The translations under genes and the position numbers were made by a program. A stretch of DNA of 62,621 nt from Bacteroidales bacterium (GTDB lineage: Bacteria; Bacteroidota; Bacteroidia; Bacteroidales; Muribaculaceae): the NCBI GenBank assembly GCA_021205635.1, contig JAJPXC010000119.1:1-62621 (forward strand), read 5' to 3'. A model generated the notes under the pieces. That model did no database searches, was not told where the DNA came from, and saw only the letters and a program-made list of their open reading frames with translations. Below, one piece after another: positions 57,424 to 62,621 of this stretch (within the stretch, counting starts at the first letter, position 1; every line of letters begins with the position of its first letter).

Positions 57424-60400
57424 TTACTTCACTACAACCTTGGCGATGCGGCTGCCGGCCTTAACCATGTAGACACCGGGAGCGACAGCAACGCTGTAGC
57501 TGTTCTTGCCGTTGCGGGCCATGAGCACGCGTCCGTCAGCACCGTTGATAGCCACGTTGATGGCCTCGGGAGCGTTAACCACGATGTGGCGACCTACAAC
57601 CTCGATGGTGACATCGGCGGCGAGCACGTTGGCCACGCCCGAGTTGTCGAGCTCTACCTCGTTGGACAGAGCCGACTCACCCTCAGCGTAAACCGCGGTT
57701 ACAGCATACTTGTGTACACCCTCCTCAGCCTCGGTGTCGAGGTACTCGGTGGAGGTGATAGGCTCGGCTGTGATCAGCTTGCCATCACGGTATACGTTGT
57801 AGCCCTTCAAGGTGAGGTAAGAGTAGTCCGGAGCGCCGCCGGTGTAAACAACCTCGTCAACGAAGAACGCGAATACATCGTTAGAGGTGCAACGGATAGC
57901 AAAGTACTTAGCTCCAGCGGGAACGTCGAACGCAATCTGGGTCCACTCGGTGGTGGCAAGGCTGTTGGTGGTAGCTCCATCAACGCCGATAGCGATAAAG
58001 TCCTCCTGGGCCGTGCCAGTGGTCGAGTACAGCAACTCATAGGTCTCAGCGCCGTAGCTGGTGGTTGCGCACTTAGCGTAGAACGTGATGGTCTGAGCGT
58101 CGCCGGAGAGGGCGGGCGAGATCATCCAAGCGTCGTTAGCGCCAGAGGTGTGAGCGAAGGAGATCATGGCGCGGTCGCTGTCGTAACCATTCCAGGTGCT
58201 CAAGCCAGCCGAAGGACCGTCGAACAGGATCCAGCCGAAGCCCTCACCTGCGTTGGTGAACGTAGCGCCCTGGATGCCGTAGGTATTGGCGGTGTTGCCG
58301 TTGTAGAACGTCCAGTCGGAATATGCGTCCATCGTGAACGACTCTACGTCCTCGCTCTCGAAGCCCTCGGTGAGAACTGCCGACTGGCCCTCGCCCGACA
58401 GAACGGGTGCGCTCCAGGAGATCTTGGCCACGCCATTCTCAATCTCGCCGGCGATGGTGACGGTAGGATAGTTGGGAACAGTTACGTTGACGCTAGCATC
58501 CTTGGTGGTGTCGTCGCCGTCATACTCATCCTTGTCGCAAACAACTTGGATAGCAACCGTGTGAACGCCAGCCTCGGCGGGAGTGAACACCTTGGTGAAC
58601 TCTACCTCCTGCTTCTCGCCCGAAGCGATCACAGCGTTGGCGGTCTTGGTGTCGGCTACCTTGCCGTCGATCAGTAGGTTGACGGTGTAGCCCTCGATAT
58701 CCTTGGAGCCGTCGTTGTTGATCTTAGCCGAGATGGTGGCTTCGGTGTTGGCGGCAATCTTAGCGGGAGCGATCAGGTTGAGAGCCTGCAGGTTGTAATC
58801 CAGGGGTTCCTCGATAGCGATGCAGTCGATGATGGTGTAAACATGCGAGTTAACAACGCCACCGATGGTTACCTGTACGGTCTGGCCAAGGTAAGCGCTC
58901 ATGGGCACGGTGATCTTGGTCCAGCCTTCGTCGCCGGTCTGAGGCTCGTCGTAAATCTTCTCGCCGTTAACCTTGATGTAGAGGCTGTTGATGTTGTCGG
59001 CCGCGAAGTGGTTGGACTGCAGCGACAGAACAGGAGCGGTGCCGGTGATGTCGATCTTGCCAGTGAAGATCACTGCCTCGTCGTCGAGGTAGCTACCCTT
59101 CATGTAAGCAAAGCCATTATCGCCGTCATAGGAGGTGATATCGGTGAAGCTCTCGTCGGTAGCGATGTACCACTGGCCGTAACCCGCTACTGTAGAGGTG
59201 CCGAGGATGTAGCTCAAGCCACCGTCGGCGAACGACTCAACGTAAGGCAGCTCGTAAGGCTTGCCCACGGGGATCAAATCAGAAACTGCGCCCGAGCCGA
59301 GACCACCGGCCGATTCAGCGAAGATGCCGTAGTATACGAACTGTTGCTCGTCGTCGGCCTCGCATACCTTATGAGTAAAGGTGCACTCGGTCAAGTCCTC
59401 AGCCTCGATTGTCTGGGTGCCGTTGATTACCGATACTACAGTGTAGGTAGCGTTGTCAGGGTTGAAGGCATTGCCGTCAACGTCAACCACGGGAGCTTTC
59501 CAGGTCAAGGTTACGGTGCCCGGAGTCGACTCTACGCCTACCAGGTTGGTTACCAAGCCAGGAACGTTGACACCGATGTAAGCCGATGCCGATGCGCTGC
59601 GGCCTGCGCCATCAGCGTTGTAAGCAGTTACAGTAAAGGTATAATCGCCAGCAGCGGTAACAGTCACGGGGCAAGAAACCGCGCTGCCAACAGCGGGAGC
59701 GTCTACAGTGGCCAATACCTCGGTGCCATTGGCTACCTCGATCTTGGTGATTGACGAAAGGGCGTCGCCGCCAACAGTCTTGGAAGGAGCGGTGAAGGCT
59801 ACAGTAGCGTTCAGAGCGCCAGTGGCGTCAGGAGTGATCACAAGGTCGCTTACAGCGTCGGGAGCCGAGCCCTTGATAGGAGCCGAGATGCTGATATTGT
59901 CAACGTACAGGCTGTACTCATCAGCATCCGAGCAGCCGTGGATACCCAGGTAATATTTACCATCGGCCGGGCAGATGAAGTCGTAGCTGAAGGTGGTGGC
60001 GTCAACACTGTTCACAACGGTCTTCTCCATAATCTGGGTGGTCATGCCATCAACCGATGCCGAGGTGCCGATGAAGGCCTCGAGACGCTCGGGGAAAGAC
60101 GAGCCTCCACAGAAGTAGTCGAACGAGATGGTGTACATCTTACCAGCTTCCATCTTCACGGCAGCCGATACGATCCAGTCGTCCATATCGTTGGTCGTGT
60201 GCCAGTTGATCTTCATCGTGCCGCTGTACCATACCCAAGTCTGGCCGTCATTATTGGCGTCGATGATGCTGAACGTGCCAAGAGCGTCCTCTGTGTCAAA
60301 CGGCTCGTTGTAGGGCAACGACAGGGTGCCCAGCAGGATAACGTTCGACTCGGTGGCTGCCGAGGTGGCGTTGTCCGTGTAAGCCACTACGCTATATGAG

Positions 60401-61893
60401 TAGGAAGTGACAGTTTCGGGTTCGGCAAGAGCCTCCGAGAACGAGGTGCCGGCTACAGCATCAGCGGCTACAGTGCCGTCGGCGCGGATCACCTTATATA
60501 ATACAGCGGAGGGAACATAGTAACCACCGTTGATGGTGCCGGCGCAAGCGTCCCAGGTAAGGGTGGCGGTGCCGTCAGCCCACGAAAGTACAACGTTGGT
60601 CACGGGCTTCAGCTCGTCAAAGCCGATGAACAGCTCAGTCTTGGCCTTCGGGCTGGTGCCCTCAGCGTTGGCTACGGTAACAACTACCTTGTAGGTGCCG
60701 GAGGCGTCAACGGTTACAGGAACCGATACGCTCTGAGCGTAGGAGCAAGTGCCGGTAGCTACTTCGGTGCCGTTGAACTGGATCGAGTAGGTCAAGTTCT
60801 CGCCAGCGGCGGGAGCCGAGCCGTCAAACAGGGTGGAAGGAGCCACGAACGATACGGTGCCGCTCAGCGAGCCGTTCTCGAACGACGCTACCAAACCCGT
60901 TACCTGGTCGGGAGCCTTGTCGGCAGCTGCGGGAGCCGGGATGTAGAGACCTACAACCTCCTCGTTGTTGGTGAACTGATAAATCGGGGTGCCAGCGCCG
61001 GTGGTGGTGTCCACGCTGTAAAGCCAAGCGGTGCCATCCTCGGGGTTAACCGAGTAATACAGAGCGCCGCTCACGGGGTCGCAGACAGCCGAGCTTGCAT
61101 AAGCGGCGTCGATGCCCACGTTACCGATAACGGTAGGAGTACCCGAGGTCTTGTCAATCGAGTGGAGCACACCCGAGGTGGTGATACCGTAGAGGGTACC
61201 GTCGGGAGCTGCGGCAAGACCCATATAGGGATCCTCGCAAACGCCGATCGTCGAGCGTGTGCAGTTGTCCAGGTCGAGGACTCCAAGCTCGAAGCCGTCG
61301 GCATTCTCGTTGAGGAAGCAACCGTAGATGTTACCGGTGGTGGGATCGTATGCCAAGTCGTTGGCCACCAAGGTTAAATCAGACGAGCTGGTCTCCGAGA
61401 TCAACTCCCATGAATCTACATCGAATTGGTCAACATACACGAAATACATTCCCCAGAAGCCGAAGTAGTAGATCGATACATAAGTATTCTCGACCAAGCA
61501 ACCTCCACCGTTGGGGGATACGCTGGTGCTTTGGAACACCGGGGTGAACGAGCATGCGCCCGATACGGGCATCTCGTATACGCCACCTTGCATGTCTTCC
61601 GACTCGGAATAAATCACCGTGCCGAACAGGGTGGTCGATGCCTGGGCTTTCTGCAAGCCGAACGGATCCTGATTTACTACGGGACGGAATGCGCGAGTGC
61701 GCGAAAGCTTTGAAGCGTTTTTCATTTGCTTCTTGGTCTGGGGAAGCTGCGCCGTCTTCTCTTTGTGGGCGCGAGCTATCTCCAGCACCTCGCTTTGTTT
61801 GGACAGCGGCTCAACTCGCTTGGTGGGGCCGATGGCCAAAGCTGAGGTCGCGGTGATGAGCGCGGCCAGGGCTAAGGTAAAGCACTTTTTCAT
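57424..61893 (-). CDS. Large secreted adhesin-like protein with T9SS type A tail
   Basis: 1489 residues. Signal peptide (KCFTLALAALITATSALA). A basic linker (about 35-75) and a propeller-like N-terminal region (about 85-330) are followed by Fn3 domains and three choice-of-anchor J/cleaved-adhesin modules starting LPYNEPFDTED, LPYVESFADGG and LTEGFESEDV. A CARDB-like domain lies near 1080-1170. The end (INGADGRVLMARNG, GVYMVKAGSRIAKVVVK) is a type A sorting domain. It is probably a cell-surface or secreted adhesin or peptidase-associated protein. It has its own consensus promoter at 61984-62015. Confidence 0.88.
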   Translation of the reverse strand: MKKCFTLALAALITATSALAIGPTKRVEPLSKQSEVLEIARAHKEKTAQLPQTKKQMKNASKLSRTRAFRPVVNQDPFGLQKAQASTTLFGTVIYSESEDMQGGVYEMPVSGACSFTPVFQSTSVSPNGGGCLVENTYVSIYYFGFWGMYFVYVDQFDVDSWELISETSSSDLTLVANDLAYDPTTGNIYGCFLNENADGFELGVLDLDNCTRSTIGVCEDPYMGLAAAPDGTLYGITTSGVLHSIDKTSGTPTVIGNVGIDAAYASSAVCDPVSGALYYSVNPEDGTAWLYSVDTTTGAGTPIYQFTNNEEVVGLYIPAPAAADKAPDQVTGLVASFENGSLSGTVSFVAPSTLFDGSAPAAGENLTYSIQFNGTEVATGTCSYAQSVSVPVTVDASGTYKVVVTVANAEGTSPKAKTELFIGFDELKPVTNVVLSWADGTATLTWDACAGTINGGYYVPSAVLYKVIRADGTVAADAVAGTSFSEALAEPETVTSYSYSVVAYTDNATSAATESNVILLGTLSLPYNEPFDTEDALGTFSIIDANNDGQTWVWYSGTMKINWHTTNDMDDWIVSAAVKMEAGKMYTISFDYFCGGSSFPERLEAFIGTSASVDGMTTQIMEKTVVNSVDATTFSYDFICPADGKYYLGIHGCSDADEYSLYVDNISISAPIKGSAPDAVSDLVITPDATGALNATVAFTAPSKTVGGDALSSITKIEVANGTEVLATVDAPAVGSAVSCPVTVTAAGDYTFTVTAYNADGAGRSASASAYIGVNVPGLVTNLVGVESTPGTVTLTWKAPVVDVDGNAFNPDNATYTVVSVINGTQTIEAEDLTECTFTHKVCEADDEQQFVYYGIFAESAGGLGSGAVSDLIPVGKPYELPYVESFADGGLSYILGTSTVAGYGQWYIATDESFTDITSYDGDNGFAYMKGSYLDDEAVIFTGKIDITGTAPVLSLQSNHFAADNINSLYIKVNGEKIYDEPQTGDEGWTKITVPMSAYLGQTVQVTIGGVVNSHVYTIIDCIAIEEPLDYNLQALNLIAPAKIAANTEATISAKINNDGSKDIEGYTVNLLIDGKVADTKTANAVIASGEKQEVEFTKVFTPAEAGVHTVAIQVVCDKDEYDGDDTTKDASVNVTVPNYPTVTIAGEIENGVAKISWSAPVLSGEGQSAVLTEGFESEDVESFTMDAYSDWTFYNGNTANTYGIQGATFTNAGEGFGWILFDGPSAGLSTWNGYDSDRAMISFAHTSGANDAWMISPALSGDAQTITFYAKCATTSYGAETYELLYSTTGTAQEDFIAIGVDGATTNSLATTEWTQIAFDVPAGAKYFAIRCTSNDVFAFFVDEVVYTGGAPDYSYLTLKGYNVYRDGKLITAEPITSTEYLDTEAEEGVHKYAVTAVYAEGESALSNEVELDNSGVANVLAADVTIEVVGRHIVVNAPEAINVAINGADGRVLMARNGKNSYSVAVAPGVYMVKAGSRIAKVVVK

Positions 61894-61983
61894 AATAACT
61901 TAACACGACCCAGGTTTACTGATTCAAGGAACGCCCGAGTGGGTCGCTTAGCTCTAGGCGTCGCATAGGATTATTTATGACGG

Positions 61984-62015
61984 CAAAAATATGCTTTTTC
62001 TTTTATTTTTACAAA
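61984..62015 (-). promoter_or_regulatory. Promoter of the adhesin-like gene
   Basis: Minus strand: TTTG (62015-62012), 20-nt gap, TATTTTTG (61991-61984). The leader is about 85 nt. Confidence 0.7.
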
Positions 62016-62150
62016 TTTTTGTAGAATAAATTCCCTTTTTGCCGAAAAATTGTCCGCAACAACCTAATTTTAATTGCTTTTTGTTAAAATCCTCCCCAAA
62101 ACCCCGTTTTCTCCGCTTCACTCGCTTCCCCCGGGTGATTTCATTCGATA

Positions 62151-62210
62151 TAAGTCGATTTATATCGATTGAAGTCGATTGAAATCGATTGAAATCGATT
62201 GAAATCGATC
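62151..62210 (+). repeat. 10-bp tandem repeat, unit GAAATCGATT-like, 6 units
   Basis: Units TAAGTCGATT, TATATCGATT, GAAGTCGATT, GAAATCGATT (twice) and GAAATCGATC are in exact 10-nt register. Each contains TCGAT, so palindromic ATCGAT sites recur once per helical turn. Confidence 0.9.
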
Positions 62211-62236
62211 CCGTTAATGCGCCAGCCACAAAAATT

Positions 62237-62270
62237 TGGCGCCCTGGACTCTTCGCGAGCCGGGGCGCCA
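62237..62270. other. Hairpin without T-tract
   Basis: TGGCGCCC (62237-62244) pairs with GGGCGCCA (62263-62270), 18-nt loop. Not a typical terminator. Confidence 0.5.
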
Positions 62271-62408
62271 GTTATCTGATAAAAGCTAGTCTATTACAAA
62301 AGATATTGTTTCTGCGTTCTGTTTATTTGACCACAACCGCCTCCATAGGTTTAATACCCTCTCTCTACTTTAACACTCCTTAACATTCACAAGCATCCGC
62401 GCCAGCCT

Positions 62409-62460
62409 TAGGGGGCCGGCCTTGGACGGCCATATAGGAGGCGGCCAGCCTTGGACGGCC
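62409..62460 (+). repeat. GC-rich intergenic element, copies 5 and 6
   Basis: TAGGGGGCCGGCC plus TTGGACGGCC, then a second copy starting TAGGAGGCGGCCAGCC plus TTGGACGGCC. The clearest copies of the family. Confidence 0.7.
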
Positions 62461-62575
62461 ATCGCGCCGCAGGCGCCCCCCTCAACAGGCCACCGTGCCC
62501 CGCGGTTCGCCGCGGAGGGCCGCATTTTTTGCTTTTTTTTGCTAAAATTCCTTATTTATGTGCAAATGTAATCGG

Positions 62576-62583
62576 TAATTTTG
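62576..62583 (+). promoter_or_regulatory. -7 box of a gene beyond the right edge
   Basis: TAATTTTG; no clear -33 box. Confidence 0.35.
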
Positions 62584-62621
62584 CATCGGCGATTTCGGTA
62601 AATAAGAATTCGGCGAAATCG

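Larger units (their letters stand above)
61894..62621. other. 728-bp non-coding right end
   Basis: No credible gene. It holds the promoter of the adhesin-like gene, a 10-bp tandem repeat (62151-62210), a GGCGCCC/GGGCGCC hairpin (62237-62270), GC-rich element copies (62409-62460), a GTGCCCCGCGG stretch near 62483-62495 also seen near 11028, and a TAATTTTG box at 62576-62583 reading toward a gene beyond the window. Confidence 0.6.

Noticed and set aside
57421..58677. Plus-strand frame of 418 residues opposite the adhesin-like gene
   Set aside because: Shadow of the 1489-residue minus-strand gene, whose signal peptide, domains and promoter are convincing.
62237..62270. Rho-independent terminator
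   Set aside because: The stem has an 18-nt loop and no T-run on either strand, and no gene ends nearby.

Overview
This is a gene-dense chromosomal window with no phage, plasmid or integrative-element backbone. It looks like a Bacteroidales genome, most likely a gut Muribaculaceae-type lineage. The evidence is: Bacteroidota promoters (-33 TTTG, 19-21 nt gap, -7 TAnnTTTG or TAnnTTCG) ahead of many genes; a succinylornithine-type transcarbamylase; several secreted proteins with type IX secretion sorting tails (type A and type B); BspA-like repeats; MenG/UbiE; and lipoprotein signals of the Bacteroidota kind. Coding sequence is GC-rich and intergenic sequence is AT-rich. The family-level placement is inference.

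Layout. 1-2.1 kb: tail of a secreted protein, then a LytS/LytTR-type two-component pair. 2.2-6.4 kb: succinylornithine transcarbamylase, a candidate small RNA on the minus strand, a RelA-like (p)ppGpp synthetase with a ruined hydrolase site, and a lipoprotein. 6.6-12.7 kb: an SDR dehydrogenase, a WYL regulator divergent from a winged-helix/AAA+ ATPase, and a secreted CBM protein. 12.8-18.3 kb: aroQ / O-methyltransferase / ribF, an ORF6N protein, an L,D-transpeptidase lipoprotein, an aquaporin and a membrane-anchored unknown. 18.3-23.9 kb: metH, ubiE and purC, all on the minus strand. 24-31.9 kb: lemA, an FKBP lipoprotein, pepT, miaA, gap, mscL, aroK, an alanine-dehydrogenase-like protein and a viroplasmin-type RNase H. 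32-45.8 kb: a fused NapH/NapG-like Fe-S protein, thyA-folA-rarA, sppA, lpxK, a purine nucleoside phosphorylase, thiL, nusB, yihY, an AT-rich DUF1016 nuclease gene and ridA. 45.8-54.5 kb: a glycosyltransferase, aroA, a second candidate small RNA, a BspA-like protein, tRNA-Ala(GGC), a cyclophilin lipoprotein, an unknown, a type B T9SS cargo and a lytic transglycosylase. 54.5-62.6 kb: uvrA, a 1489-residue T9SS cargo with adhesin-like domains, and a 0.7 kb non-coding tail.

Most genes are housekeeping: shikimate pathway (aroQ, aroK, aroA), folate/thymidylate (thyA, folA), methionine/B12 (metH), purine (purC, phosphorylase), cofactors (ribF, thiL, menaquinone methylation), envelope (lpxK, L,D-transpeptidase, lytic transglycosylase, SppA), DNA repair (uvrA, rarA, RNase H) and stress (Rel, MscL, RidA).

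The most unusual property is between the genes. Many stop codons are the first bases of a tandem array of 7-, 8- or 9-nt units that each begin with TAA, TAG or TGA. Each array has its own unit, and the period is usually not a multiple of three. A GC-rich family starting TAGGGGGCC also tends to sit at or near stop codons. One such array supplies the start codon of ubiE. Two large perfect palindromes (42 bp and 64 bp) lie exactly at gene 3' ends. Three genes have a -7 box four bases from their ATG, implying leaderless or near-leaderless mRNAs.
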